A model generated the notes under the pieces. The model was not told the DNA's origin. It made no database searches and was given only the letters and a program-made list of their open reading frames with translations. The translations under genes and the position numbers were made by a program. From Microtetraspora fusca (GTDB lineage: Bacteria; Actinomycetota; Actinomycetes; Streptosporangiales; Streptosporangiaceae): a stretch of 64,000 bases of DNA. Where the stretch lies: positions 62,001-126,000 of the forward strand of contig NZ_BBYK01000062.1 of assembly GCF_001570365.1 (NCBI RefSeq), in the 5' to 3' direction. Below are positions 22,870-31,741 of the stretch, piece by piece; position 1 is the first letter of the stretch, and every line of letters starts with the position of its first letter.

Positions 22870-24416
22870 CGGTTCCTCCCCTCTCCGGTGCCCGCGCGGC
22901 GCGTGCCGGGGCCCGGAAGCGTCACGCCGACGGTCCAGCCGCCCTCGGCCCGGGGGCCCGCGGTGAGCAGGCCGCCCCACCGCTGTGCCCGTTCGCGCAT
23001 GGAGACCAGGCCGAGCGTGTCCCGGCCCGGCCCGCCTGTCGCGGCCTCGCCCGCCGCGCGTCCCTTGCCGCAGCCGTTGTCGGTCACCGCGACCGCGAGG
23101 CCGCCGCCGGCCGACCGGCGGAACCTGATCTCCACCGTGCCGGCGCGGGCGTGCTTGACCACGTTGTGCAGGGCCTCCTGGACGATGCGGTACACGTCCT
23201 CCTGAACGTCGAGGGCGAGGTCCAGGTCCGCGCCGGGGGGCGCCTGCACGTCCACGACCAGGCCGGTACGCGCCTCGACCCCGGCGGCGTGCGCGCGTAC
23301 GGCGTCGACGAGGCCGCGCTCGGCCAGGTCGAGCGGGCGCAGCTCGAACACCAGCCCGCGCAGGTCGGCCAGCGCGCTCTGCGAGAGCTCGGCCAGTTCC
23401 TCGGCGCCGCGACGCACCCGCGCCGGGTCCGCGTCCGGCCCGTCGAGCTGGGCGCGCAGCGCCTTGGCCTGCATCCGCATGGAGAAGAGCTGCTGCACCA
23501 CGGAGTCGTGCAGGTCCCGCGCCAGCCGGCGGCGCTCGTGCGATCGGGTCTGCGCCATCAGCGAGGCGATGTCGATGGCGACCGCGGCGTGGTCGGCCAT
23601 CGCCTCCAGGAAGGCGAGCGAGCCGGCCCCGGGGTCCTCCCCGGGCATGTAGTACGCGTTGATCACACCGACGGTGTGGCCGCGCGCCACCAGCGGCACG
23701 GCGGCGAAGCCGTCCCAGTCGGGGTAGCCCATGATCGCGTGCAGCGGGGCCCAGGACGGGTCGGCCATGATGACCCGTTTGCGGTGCCGGACCACCACCG
23801 GGGCGCCGCGTTCGAACGCGTCCATGAAGTGCATCCGGGCGCCCAGCCGGCGGCACGCGCTCAGTCGTTCGGTGAAGTCGTGGGCGTCGCCGAATCCGGC
23901 CATGCCGAGCACCCGCAGCTCCTCGCGCGGGTCGTCGAGGGCGAGGATCTGCGCCGCCGCGATGTTCCCGGTCATCACCACCTCGCGCGCCACCGCGTCG
24001 AGGGTGGCGCGCAGCGAGGCGGTGTCGGCCACGCTGGAGGCGGCCCGGACGATAGCGGTCAGCCGCTCCCGCTGCCTGAGCGCGTCGGTGACGTCGCTGA
24101 ACCAGACCGCGTGGCCGCCGCCGTCCAGCGGGGCGACGCGGTAGTCGAGGTCGCGCCGCCGCCCGTCCGGCGCGGACCAGGAGGCGCTTGGCCGCTCCCC
24201 GGAGGCCGGGTGGTCGTCGAGGGGGAACGGGGCCCGCCGGCCGAGCAGTTCGGCGGCGGCAAGCCCGAGGATGTGCGTGGCGGCGGGGTTGACCGAGGCG
24301 AACCGGCCGTCGCGGTCCAGTACGGCCAGGCCGTCGGCGGAAACCTCCAGCAGGACCCGCAGCGTGGACTCGTCCACCGAGCCCGGTTGCCGGGCAGCGC
24401 CGACAGGAGGTGCCAC
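22866..24416 (-). CDS. Cytosolic sensor histidine kinase (PAS-GAF-HisKA_3-HATPase)
   Basis: A 516-residue kinase without obvious membrane segments. A PAS domain at about 20-115 (LLEVSADGLAVLDRDGRFAS) is followed by a GAF domain at about 120-290 (GFAAVPLVARGHTVGVINAY). The HisKA_3 phosphoacceptor is ERRRLARDLHDSVVQQLFSM, and the ATP-binding domain has VQEALHNVVKHA and VTDNGCGKG. The signal is thus a cytoplasmic small molecule or redox state, possibly an aromatic compound, as in other PAS/GAF kinases of catabolic clusters. It starts at GTG 24416 after GGAG and is co-transcribed with the response regulator. Confidence 0.93.
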   Translation of the reverse strand: MAPPVGAARQPGSVDESTLRVLLEVSADGLAVLDRDGRFASVNPAATHILGLAAAELLGRRAPFPLDDHPASGERPSASWSAPDGRRRDLDYRVAPLDGGGHAVWFSDVTDALRQRERLTAIVRAASSVADTASLRATLDAVAREVVMTGNIAAAQILALDDPREELRVLGMAGFGDAHDFTERLSACRRLGARMHFMDAFERGAPVVVRHRKRVIMADPSWAPLHAIMGYPDWDGFAAVPLVARGHTVGVINAYYMPGEDPGAGSLAFLEAMADHAAVAIDIASLMAQTRSHERRRLARDLHDSVVQQLFSMRMQAKALRAQLDGPDADPARVRRGAEELAELSQSALADLRGLVFELRPLDLAERGLVDAVRAHAAGVEARTGLVVDVQAPPGADLDLALDVQEDVYRIVQEALHNVVKHARAGTVEIRFRRSAGGGLAVAVTDNGCGKGRAAGEAATGGPGRDTLGLVSMRERAQRWGGLLTAGPRAEGGWTVGVTLPGPGTRRAGTGEGRNR

Positions 24417-24498
24417 GTCGCTCCGTACCTCTGCCTCATGCCACTGTGACTTTCGGCAAAAATAGTACTACAAGGTAAAAATCCGGCAATACGCAACG

Positions 24499-24531
24499 TG
24501 GCGCCCGGACACAGAACGCGTCCGGGCGCCA
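24499..24531 (-). terminator. Intrinsic terminator after the MHS transporter gene
   Basis: A perfect 12-bp inverted repeat, TGGCGCCCGGAC and GTCCGGGCGCCA, with a 9-nt loop, 19 bp past the stop codon of the transporter gene. It separates that gene from the histidine kinase promoter region, which contains the palindrome TAGTACTA. Confidence 0.8.
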
Positions 24532-24549
24532 GGGGAGGTGCCGGTGGTC

Positions 24550-25869
24550 CTATCCGGCCGCCTCCGCCGCCGCGTCCACCGGCAGCTCCTCCTGGACGGC
24601 CGCCCCGCCGCGCAGCCCGAGGATGCCCACGAAGCTGACCAGCGAGAGACCGGCCACGTAGCAGGCGATCACGGTCGAGGAGTTGTAGGCGTCGAACAGC
24701 GCGGTCAGCACCAGCGGGGTGACCGCACCGCCGATCATGCCGCCCAGCTGGTACGCGATCGAGATGCCGCTGTAGCGGATCCGGACGTCGAAGATCTCGG
24801 TGAACAGGCCGCCCTGCGCACCGGCCATGATGCCCTGCACGATCGCCGCGCCGATGAAGGCGAGCAGCGCCAGCCCGGTGCTCTTGGTGTCGACCAGGGC
24901 GAACATCGGGATCGGCCACACCACGGCGGTCAGCGTGCCGATGACGTAGATCTTCTTCGAGCCGAACCGGTCGGAGAGGACGGCCGACACCACGATCGTG
25001 CCGATCCACACCAGGGTGGACAGCAGGATCAGGGTGAGCAGCGTGCTCCGGTCGAACCCGACGACCTTGGTGCCGTAGGTGAGCATGTAGACGATCACCG
25101 TGAAGCCGACCGCGGGCGGCGCGATGGAGGCCAGGCTGGCCATCAGCAGCTTGCGCGGCTCCCGCCGGAACAGCTCGGAGACCGGGGCCTTGCTGACGCT
25201 CTGGGCCTCCTTCATCCGCTCGAACTCCGGGGCGTCGTGCAACCTGCTGCGGACCAGGAAGCCGACCACCACCAGCAGCGCGCTGAGCAGGAACGGGATG
25301 CGCCAGCCGTACGACATGAAGGCGTCGTTGGACATGCCGGAGACGGCCAGGAACGCCAGGTTGGAGGTCAGCACGCCGACCGGGACGCCGAACTGGGCGA
25401 AGCTGCCGTAGACGGCGCGGCGGCGCGGGGAGGCGTGCTCGGTGGCGATCAGGATCGCGCCACCCCACTCGCCCCCGACACCGAAGCCCTGGACCAGGCG
25501 GAGGGTGACGAGCAGCAGCGGCGCCCCGACCCCGATGGCCGCGTAAGTGGGCAGCACACCGATGAGGAAGGTCGAGCCGCCGGTCAGCAGCAGGGTGAGG
25601 ACCAGCATCGACTTGCGGCCGATCCGGTCACCGAAGTGGCCGATGATCGCGGCGCCCAGCGGCCGGGCGATGAACCCGACGGCGAAGGTGGCGAGGGAGG
25701 CGAGGGTGCCCGCCACGGAGGAGAACTCCGGGAAGAACAGGCTTCCGAACACGAGCGCGGCGGCGGTGCCGAAGATGTAGTAGTCGTACCACTCGATGGA
25801 CGTGCCGACAAAGCTGGCCGCGAAGATGCCCTTTTTGGACGGGCCGGTGGAAGTTGGCGATGGGGCCAC
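24550..25869 (-). CDS. MFS transporter, metabolite:H+ symporter (MHS) family
   Basis: A 439-residue twelve-helix permease. The first helix segment IFAASFVGTSIEWYDYYIFG and the loop GHFGDRIGRKSMLV are signatures of the MHS subgroup, which includes shikimate, proline/betaine and dicarboxylate or aromatic acid carriers. RLVQGFGVGGEWGGA in helix 4 and a second loop DRFGSKKIYVIG support it. It starts at GTG 25869 after GAGGAG. Upstream lie a 9-bp inverted repeat and copy 2 of the shared motif, so it is regulated with the catabolic genes and probably brings in the aromatic acid substrate. Confidence 0.9.
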   Translation of the reverse strand: MAPSPTSTGPSKKGIFAASFVGTSIEWYDYYIFGTAAALVFGSLFFPEFSSVAGTLASLATFAVGFIARPLGAAIIGHFGDRIGRKSMLVLTLLLTGGSTFLIGVLPTYAAIGVGAPLLLVTLRLVQGFGVGGEWGGAILIATEHASPRRRAVYGSFAQFGVPVGVLTSNLAFLAVSGMSNDAFMSYGWRIPFLLSALLVVVGFLVRSRLHDAPEFERMKEAQSVSKAPVSELFRREPRKLLMASLASIAPPAVGFTVIVYMLTYGTKVVGFDRSTLLTLILLSTLVWIGTIVVSAVLSDRFGSKKIYVIGTLTAVVWPIPMFALVDTKSTGLALLAFIGAAIVQGIMAGAQGGLFTEIFDVRIRYSGISIAYQLGGMIGGAVTPLVLTALFDAYNSSTVIACYVAGLSLVSFVGILGLRGGAAVQEELPVDAAAEAAG

Positions 25870-25909
25870 GGATGGGTACTCCTCTGGACGCCGGATGGCA
25901 GATAAGGGC

Positions 25910-25942
25910 GTGAGACCTTCCAGAAAGTGTCGGAGGTCTCAC
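25910..25942. promoter_or_regulatory. Inverted repeat upstream of the MHS transporter gene
   Basis: GTGAGACCT (25910-25918) and AGGTCTCAC (25934-25942) form a perfect 9-bp inverted repeat with a 15-bp spacer, ending 41 bp before the start codon. It could be an operator for a dimeric regulator or a 5' leader hairpin. Confidence 0.5.
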
Positions 25943-26004
25943 GGGCTCTACGGAATGTAAGTGAGCGGGACACGCCGAGTCGTGGGTCTTCTGTGGCGGC
26001 GCGC

Positions 26005-26021
26005 CTACGTCATGTGTCGCG
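26005..26021 (-). promoter_or_regulatory. Shared 17-bp motif, copy 2 (upstream of MHS transporter)
   Basis: Minus-strand sequence CGCGACACATGACGTAG, an exact match to CGCGACnnnTGACGTAG, 136 bp upstream of the transporter start codon in the gap after the decarboxylase gene. Confidence 0.6.
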
Positions 26022-26045
26022 TGACGGGCGGCCGCGCACTCCGGC

Positions 26046-27647
26046 TCACCCCAGCCTGCGGGTCTCCCCCAAGATCGGCAGTTCGACCAGGCGGGGGCCG
26101 CGGTCCGGCGCCACGGCGGCCAGCTCCGCCGCGAGCTCGGCGCCGTCCGCGATCCGCCGGGCGGGCAGGCCGTACCCCTCCGCGATCCGCACCGCGTCCA
26201 CGCCGGGCAGGTCGAGCCCGGGCGTGCCGGTGACGCCGAGCTGGTCCACGAACCCGCGCAGCGCACCGTACGTGCCGTTGCGCAGCACCACGAACGTGAT
26301 CGGCAGGTTCCACTGCGCCGCGGTCCACAGCCCGGCGACGCCGTACTGCACCGCACCGTCGCCGAGCACGGCGACCACCGGGCGGCCCGGGTCGGCCAGC
26401 GCCACGCCGACCGCCGCGGGCAGCCCGAACCCCAGTCCGCCGGCGGCGGGGAAGAACAGCCCGCGCGGCCCGGCGAGGTCGAGGTGCTCCCAGAACTGGC
26501 TGGTGTTCGAGGTGGACTCGTTGACCATGCGGACGCCGCGCGGCAGGGTCCGCGCCATCAGCGCGAACACCCCGCCCGCGCGGAACGGGGCGTCCCCCGG
26601 CTCACCCTCGGCGGGACGCTCGATCGGCGCGGGCGCCGGCCGGCCCGGCGTGCCGGGAAGCGCGTCGAGAAGCTGCGCGGCCACCGCGGCGACGTCGGCC
26701 ACCAGCGCGTCGCCGAAGGCGGCCCGCGCCGCCGACGCCGGGTCGGCGCTCACCGCGACCAGCTCGGCGCCCGCGGGCAGCCACGGCCCCGGCCGGTAGG
26801 CGTGGTAGCGGAACACCGGCGCGCCGAGGACCAGCACCAGGTCGTGGCCGGTCAGGTGCTCGGCCACCCCGGCGATGCTCGGCGGCAGCACGCCGCGCCA
26901 GAGCGGGTGCCGGGTCGGGAAGGGGCAGCGCGGCGGGGTCGGCGCGGTCCACACGGGCACGGCCAGCCGCTCGGCCAGCGCGACCACCGTCGCGAAGGCC
27001 CGCTCGTCGTCCACCTCGGGCCCCACCACCAGGGCCGGAGCCTGCGCCCGGGCCAGCCGGCCGGCCAGCTCGGCGACCAGCTCCGGGGTGGCGGCGCCGG
27101 CCGCGCGCACCCGCCGGGCGCCCAGGTGCGCCACCTCGTCCACGTCCACCTCGCGCGCCCAGTCATCCAGCGGCAGCGACACGAACACCGGACCGGCCGG
27201 AGGCAGTACGGCCAGGTGGAAGGCCTCCGACAGTGCGCGCGGCACGTCCTGTGCCCTGGCCGGCTCGAACGCCCACTTCACGTGCGGCTCGGGCACCCGG
27301 GTCATCGCCGGTTCGGCGAGCACCGAGCCCAGCCCGATCATGGCGCGAGCCTGCTGCCCCGCCGTCACCACCAGCGGCGTGTTCGAGGCGCGGGCGTTGG
27401 CCAGGTTGCCCATCGCGTTGCCGAGCCCGGCCGCCGAGTGCAGGTTGACCAGCGCCGGACGGCCGGTGGCCTGGGCGTACCCGTCGGCCATCGCCAGGAC
27501 CGCCCCCTCGTGCAGCCCGAGCACGTAGCGGAAGTCCGCCGGGAAGCCGTCCAGGAACGGCAGCTCGTTCGAGCCGGGGTTGCCGAACACGGTGGTCAGC
27601 CCCCAGGCGCGCAGCAGGTCGTACGTCGTGTCGCGAACGGTCGGCAT
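26046..27647 (-). CDS. mdlC: Benzoylformate decarboxylase
   Basis: A 533-residue thiamine diphosphate enzyme that converts benzoylformate-type acids to aromatic aldehydes. The match to Pseudomonas BFD is position-specific: Ser26 in FGNPGSNELP, Glu47 in LHEGAVL, His70 in VNLHSAAG, and a histidine at 282 in VFRYHAYRPG, the counterpart of BFD His281. The TPP motif is GDGAVQYGVAGLWTAAQWNL. The protein belongs to the mandelate pathway; hydroxylated or methoxylated analogues are possible substrates. It is divergent from an aldehyde dehydrogenase that would take the product, and a shared motif lies between them. Confidence 0.93.
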   Translation of the reverse strand: MPTVRDTTYDLLRAWGLTTVFGNPGSNELPFLDGFPADFRYVLGLHEGAVLAMADGYAQATGRPALVNLHSAAGLGNAMGNLANARASNTPLVVTAGQQARAMIGLGSVLAEPAMTRVPEPHVKWAFEPARAQDVPRALSEAFHLAVLPPAGPVFVSLPLDDWAREVDVDEVAHLGARRVRAAGAATPELVAELAGRLARAQAPALVVGPEVDDERAFATVVALAERLAVPVWTAPTPPRCPFPTRHPLWRGVLPPSIAGVAEHLTGHDLVLVLGAPVFRYHAYRPGPWLPAGAELVAVSADPASAARAAFGDALVADVAAVAAQLLDALPGTPGRPAPAPIERPAEGEPGDAPFRAGGVFALMARTLPRGVRMVNESTSNTSQFWEHLDLAGPRGLFFPAAGGLGFGLPAAVGVALADPGRPVVAVLGDGAVQYGVAGLWTAAQWNLPITFVVLRNGTYGALRGFVDQLGVTGTPGLDLPGVDAVRIAEGYGLPARRIADGAELAAELAAVAPDRGPRLVELPILGETRRLG

Positions 27648-27758
27648 GGTTCCTCCAAACCATCGACAGGCCGGTCCGGGCGGATCACCCCGGCGGCGAG
27701 TCCGCGCACACTAGCCGCCGCGTCGACGGCGGAACAACCGCCGGGGCGCGCGGCCCGG

Positions 27759-27775
27759 CTACGTCAGATGTCGCG
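27759..27775 (-). promoter_or_regulatory. Shared 17-bp motif, copy 3 (between mdlC and aldehyde dehydrogenase)
   Basis: Minus-strand sequence CGCGACATCTGACGTAG, an exact match to CGCGACnnnTGACGTAG. It lies 112 bp upstream of mdlC, pointing at it, and 136 bp upstream of the divergent aldehyde dehydrogenase in the opposite sense. Confidence 0.6.
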
Positions 27776-27910
27776 GTCGCAACTGCCGGATCACACCGCC
27801 GCGACCAGGTCCGATGCCCGCCGGAATTCGCCGCGCCGCGCTGTAGCGTGGCCCGACGCATGCGGGGACGCGATCCGCGGTCCCGCCCCGCGACGACTTC
27901 GAGGTAAGCC

Positions 27911-29374
27911 ATGACCCCACTGGACCAGCTGCCCGAGATCAGGACCCACCTCTACATCGACGGCGAGACACGGGAGGCCGGCGACGCGCTGCGGGTGATC
28001 GACCCGGCCGACGGCGCGTCGGTGGTCGGCTACGCCGCGGCCGCCGACGCCAAGCAGGCCGAGTCCGCGGTCGCCGCGGCTCACCGTGCCTTCCCCGCCT
28101 GGGCGGCCCTCGCACCGGATGAGCGCGCCGCGCTGCTGACCGCCGCACTGGCGCCGCTGGAGGCGGACCGCCCGGCCACGGCCGAGGTGCTGACCCGCGA
28201 GAACGGCAAGATCCGGATGGAGTCCGTCATCGACTCCATCGTGTTCGAGCACCGCTTCCGGCTCGCCGTCGACCTGGCCGGGGAGGTCGGGCGGGTGACC
28301 ACCCTGCCCGCTCCGCCGTACCGGACCGAGATCTCCTATCTGCCGCTCGGCGTCGTGACGATCATCGTGCCGTTCAACTGGCCGCTCGCGATCCTGGCCG
28401 CCTCGCTGCCGCAGGCACTGCTGGCCGGCAACACCGTCGTGGTGAAGCCGCCGCCCACCGCGCCACTGGCGACCGTGCGCAGCGTCGAGATGGTCGCGCG
28501 GGCGCTGCCGCCGGGCGTGCTCAACGTGGTCACCGGCGCGGACGCGGAGATCGGCGCGGCGCTGGTCCAGGACGACCGGGTGAAGAAGGTCTGCTTCACC
28601 GGCAGCTCGCTCGGCGGCCGGCGGATCATGTCGATGGCCGCGGAGTCGCTGACCCGGGTGGCACTGGAGCTGGGCGGCAACGACCCGGCGATCGTGCTGG
28701 CCGACGCCGACCTGGGCCCGGAGGCGATGGGGCGGCTGTTCGGCGGCGTCTTCGACTCCACCGGACAGATCTGCATGGCCACCAAGCGCCTGTACGTGCA
28801 CCGGTCCCGCTACGACGAGGTGGTGGAGGGCCTGTCGGGGCTGCTCGCCGCCACCCGGCTGGGCCACGGCCTGGCCGAGGGGGTCACCATGGGGCCGTTG
28901 CACAGCGCCCGGCAGCGGGACTACGTCCGGGAGCTGCTCGACCAGGCCCGCGCGTCCGGCGCCGAGGTGCGCGAGTACGGCGCGGCCGCCGACGGCCAGG
29001 ACATCTCCCGCGGCAACTTCCTGCGGCCGTCCCTGGTGCTCGACCCGGCCGACGACGCCCGCGTGGTGGTCGAGGAGCAGTTCGGCCCGACCCTGCCGAT
29101 CCTGCCGTTCGACGACGAGGACGACGCGGTGGCCCGGGCCAACGACACCTGGTCGGGGCTGTGCTCCTCGGTCTGGACGGCGGACCCCGAGCGGGCCGCC
29201 GCCATCGCGGCCCGGCTGCGCACCGGCTACACGTTCGTGAACACGCACGGCGCGGCGCACCTGGACGAGCGGGCGCCGTTCGGCGGGTTCGACCACAGCG
29301 GCATGGGCCGAGAGATGGGCGTCGAGGGCATCCGGGAGTTCATGGACACCCACTCGGTGGGCTTCCCCGCCTGA
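27911..29374 (+). CDS. Aldehyde dehydrogenase (probable benzaldehyde-type)
   Basis: A 487-residue NAD(P)-dependent aldehyde dehydrogenase. The cofactor-binding helix region is VPFNWPLAILAASLPQALLA and GSSLGGRRIM; the general base is the glutamate in ALELGGNDP; the nucleophile is the cysteine in STGQICMATKR. It is divergent from mdlC and shares its promoter region, so the natural role is oxidation of the aromatic aldehyde formed by the decarboxylase to the acid. The ATG at 27911 follows GAGGTAAGCC. A hairpin terminator follows within 42 bp. Confidence 0.92.
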   Translation: MTPLDQLPEIRTHLYIDGETREAGDALRVIDPADGASVVGYAAAADAKQAESAVAAAHRAFPAWAALAPDERAALLTAALAPLEADRPATAEVLTRENGKIRMESVIDSIVFEHRFRLAVDLAGEVGRVTTLPAPPYRTEISYLPLGVVTIIVPFNWPLAILAASLPQALLAGNTVVVKPPPTAPLATVRSVEMVARALPPGVLNVVTGADAEIGAALVQDDRVKKVCFTGSSLGGRRIMSMAAESLTRVALELGGNDPAIVLADADLGPEAMGRLFGGVFDSTGQICMATKRLYVHRSRYDEVVEGLSGLLAATRLGHGLAEGVTMGPLHSARQRDYVRELLDQARASGAEVREYGAAADGQDISRGNFLRPSLVLDPADDARVVVEEQFGPTLPILPFDDEDDAVARANDTWSGLCSSVWTADPERAAAIAARLRTGYTFVNTHGAAHLDERAPFGGFDHSGMGREMGVEGIREFMDTHSVGFPA

Positions 29375-29388
29375 CCCGCACGCGGAAC

Positions 29389-29416
29389 GCCGGTCGCCCG
29401 GCCACGGGCGACCGGC
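29389..29416 (+). terminator. Intrinsic terminator after the aldehyde dehydrogenase gene
   Basis: Perfect 11-bp inverted repeat GCCGGTCGCCC / GGGCGACCGGC with a 6-nt loop, 15 bp past the stop codon. Its right arm runs into a tandem repeat. Confidence 0.8.
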
Positions 29417-29483
29417 CCAGTGCGTCCGGCCCAGTGCGTCCGGCCCAGTGCGTCCGGCCCAGTGCGTCCGGCCCAGTGCGTCC
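29414..29483. repeat. Tandem repeat, 14 bp x 5
   Basis: Five perfect head-to-tail copies of GGCCCAGTGCGTCC lie between the terminators of two convergent units. Perfect identity suggests recent expansion by slippage. No coding role is apparent. Confidence 0.95.
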
Positions 29484-29493
29484 GGCACGGCAG

Positions 29494-29533
29494 GGCGTCG
29501 GCGGGGCTCTGCCATCACGGCCCCGCCGACGCC
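29494..29533 (-). terminator. Intrinsic terminator after the amidohydrolase operon
   Basis: Perfect 14-bp inverted repeat GGCGTCGGCGGGGC / GCCCCGCCGACGCC with a 12-nt loop, 20 bp past the stop codon of the amidohydrolase gene. Confidence 0.8.
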
Positions 29534-29553
29534 TCGTCCCGTGACCCGCCGGC

Positions 29554-30558
29554 TCAGCGCGGCGGGTCGATGCCGAGGAACCGGAACGCGTTGTGCCAGG
29601 TGATGTCCTCCAGCTCCTTCTCGGGCAGCCCGAGCAGCCACAACGACCGGCCGGCCGGCTCCTCCCTGAGCATCGCCGGGAAGTCGGACCCGACGAGCAA
29701 CCGGTCATGCCCGAGCAGGTCGACCAGGTACCGCAGGGCACGCCGGTCGAACACCATCGAGTCGTAGTAGAACCGGCGCGCGTACTCCAGCGGGGACGGG
29801 CCGTCGTCCGGCATGACGGCGCGCTCCGGGTTCGGCGGCTCCTCGTTCCAGGAGCCGCTCCAGAAGTACTGGGCGCGCGGCACCATGAGCGGGAACCCGC
29901 CGGCCGCGTGGCTGAACGAGATCCGCAGGTTCGGGCACTTGGCCGCGGTCCCTCCGGTGATCAGCGACGCGGCGGCCAGCGCCCCCTCCAGGCCGACGAC
30001 GTACGTGCCCGCCGCGGACGGCGGCAGCCGGTCCGTCGCGGCCGGCATGGCGTGCACGAAGATCGGCAGGTCGAGCCGTTCCGCCTCGGCGAAGAACGGC
30101 AGGAACCGCTCATCGCCGATCGAGGCGCCCAGCACGTTGGAGGCGATCTCGACGCCGTGCAGTCCGGCCGCGCGGATCGCGGCCAGCTCCGCCGCGGCGG
30201 CGTCCGGATCCTGCAGCGGCACCATGCCGAAGCCGATCAGCCGCTCCGGCGCGACGGCGCACAGCGTCGCGGTGAACTCGTTGACGTGCCGGGCCAGCGC
30301 CAGCCCGTCCGCGACCGGCAGGTCGTAGCGCAGCAGCGGCGGCATCGGGGTGACCACCTCGGCGTCCACGCCGGACGCGTCCATCTCCTCGATCCGGCGC
30401 TCCGCCTGGAAGAACACGTCACGGGCGCGGAACCGCATCGCCCCGAACACCAGCAGGCGCGCGGTGTCGCCGTCGATGGCCTCCATCCGGGGGAAGCACG
30501 CCGGGGCGTCCTCCGGGTAGTCCCGCGGCAGCAGGTGGGCATGGGCGTCGACGAGCAT
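29554..30558 (-). CDS. Amidohydrolase-2 family metal-dependent hydrolase/decarboxylase
   Basis: A 334-residue TIM-barrel protein of the ACMSD/gamma-resorcylate decarboxylase group. Metal ligands are seen in VDAHAHLLP near the N-terminus, FVHAMP, SFSHAAGGFPL and the final aspartate in VGSDFPAM. Members decarboxylate or hydrolyse carboxylated aromatic or muconate-type compounds. It is the last gene of the eight-gene operon starting at 38643, 20 bp after the zinc dehydrogenase, and ends before a terminator. Decarboxylation of an aromatic or ring-cleavage acid fits the neighbourhood, but the substrate is unknown. Confidence 0.88.
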   Translation of the reverse strand: MLVDAHAHLLPRDYPEDAPACFPRMEAIDGDTARLLVFGAMRFRARDVFFQAERRIEEMDASGVDAEVVTPMPPLLRYDLPVADGLALARHVNEFTATLCAVAPERLIGFGMVPLQDPDAAAAELAAIRAAGLHGVEIASNVLGASIGDERFLPFFAEAERLDLPIFVHAMPAATDRLPPSAAGTYVVGLEGALAAASLITGGTAAKCPNLRISFSHAAGGFPLMVPRAQYFWSGSWNEEPPNPERAVMPDDGPSPLEYARRFYYDSMVFDRRALRYLVDLLGHDRLLVGSDFPAMLREEPAGRSLWLLGLPEKELEDITWHNAFRFLGIDPPR

Positions 30559-30578
30559 TCGGACCTCCCGGTCGCTGG

Positions 30579-31685
30579 TCAGGAATTGGGGTGCACCGAG
30601 ACATGGATCGCGGCCTCGCCCGGCACCTCGCCGGCGAGGGTCTCCATGGCCAGCGCCGTCTCGTCCAGCCCGAACGAGTGGGTGTGCATCTTCTCCAGCG
30701 GGAACCGGCCGGACTCGATGATCGCGATCGCCTCCGCGTACGCGCGGGCGTCCACGCCGAACGCGCCGACGAGCGTGAGCGCGCGGTTGATCACCAGGTC
30801 GGTGCGCACCGGCACCTCGCGGTCGCCCTTGAGCCCGGCCAGCACGACCCGGCCGCCGTGCCGGGCGGCGAGCAGCGCGTCGGTGACCGGCTTCGTGGCC
30901 ATCGGGGTCAGCTCGAGCACCACGTCGGCCATCGCGCCGGAGGTGATCTCACGCACCCGCTCGACGGTGTCCTCCGCCTCGTCGCCGTCCACCACGATGG
31001 TGTGGTCGGCGCCGAACTCGCGCGCCAGCGCGAGCTTGTGCCGGTCGGCCTCCAGCCCGGTGACGATGACGGTCCCGGCGCCCGCGGCGCGGGCCGCGAT
31101 GACCGAGGCGAGGCCGCGCTGCCCCGCCCCGAGCACCAGCACGGTGTCCCCGAGCTGGATCCCGCCCAGGTGGCAGGCCCAGCGCACCCCGGCGCCCAAC
31201 GGGTTGAACATGGACGCGACCTCGGCGGGGAGGCTCGCGTCGATGCGGTGCAGCACCGCCCCCGGCGAGAGGTAGAGGTACTCGGCGAGACCGCCCCACA
31301 GGGACGGCTCCACGTCGATGCCGGTCACGCCGTGGCCGAGCGTGCGGTTCGGGCAGGACTGGTACCGCCCGATCAGGCAGTTGTGGCAGTTACGGCAGGG
31401 GACGACGACCTCCAGGGCCACCCGGTCGCCCGGCCGCACACCCCATCGGGCCGCGGCCCGCTCGCCGATCTCCTCGATGACGCCCATCGGCTCGTGGCCG
31501 GGCACCAGGGGTTTCCCGCTGCCCATCCGCATGTGGCCCTTGTACAGCTCGACGTCGCTGCCGCAGATGCCGTTGGCCTCGACCCGCAGCAGGCCGTCGT
31601 CAGGGCCGATCTTCGGGCGCGGGAACTCGCGGATCTCGATCTGCCTGGGGCCGACTTGCACCGCGGCGCGTACGGTCTCTCCCAT
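30579..31685 (-). CDS. Zinc-dependent alcohol dehydrogenase (MDR family)
   Basis: A 368-residue medium-chain dehydrogenase. Catalytic zinc ligands lie in NGICGSDVE and PGHEPMGVI, and four cysteines (CRNCHNCLIGRYQSC region) hold the structural zinc. The Rossmann motif is VLVLGAGQRGLASVIAA. It resembles sorbitol/threonine-type dehydrogenases more than the NDMA-dependent class in the same operon. The ATG at 31685 was taken because an upstream reading is arginine-rich and not homologous. It may oxidise a secondary alcohol intermediate of the pathway; substrate unknown. Confidence 0.9.
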   Translation of the reverse strand: MGETVRAAVQVGPRQIEIREFPRPKIGPDDGLLRVEANGICGSDVELYKGHMRMGSGKPLVPGHEPMGVIEEIGERAAARWGVRPGDRVALEVVVPCRNCHNCLIGRYQSCPNRTLGHGVTGIDVEPSLWGGLAEYLYLSPGAVLHRIDASLPAEVASMFNPLGAGVRWACHLGGIQLGDTVLVLGAGQRGLASVIAARAAGAGTVIVTGLEADRHKLALAREFGADHTIVVDGDEAEDTVERVREITSGAMADVVLELTPMATKPVTDALLAARHGGRVVLAGLKGDREVPVRTDLVINRALTLVGAFGVDARAYAEAIAIIESGRFPLEKMHTHSFGLDETALAMETLAGEVPGEAAIHVSVHPNS

Positions 31686-31741
31686 TGATGAGGTGGCCTC
31701 TCTCGTGATGGTCCGTCTGGCTCGTCCGGGCGCGCGTCGCG

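Noticed and set aside
29414-29483. CRISPR array
   Set aside because: The repeats are contiguous 14-bp units with no spacers; it is a simple tandem repeat.
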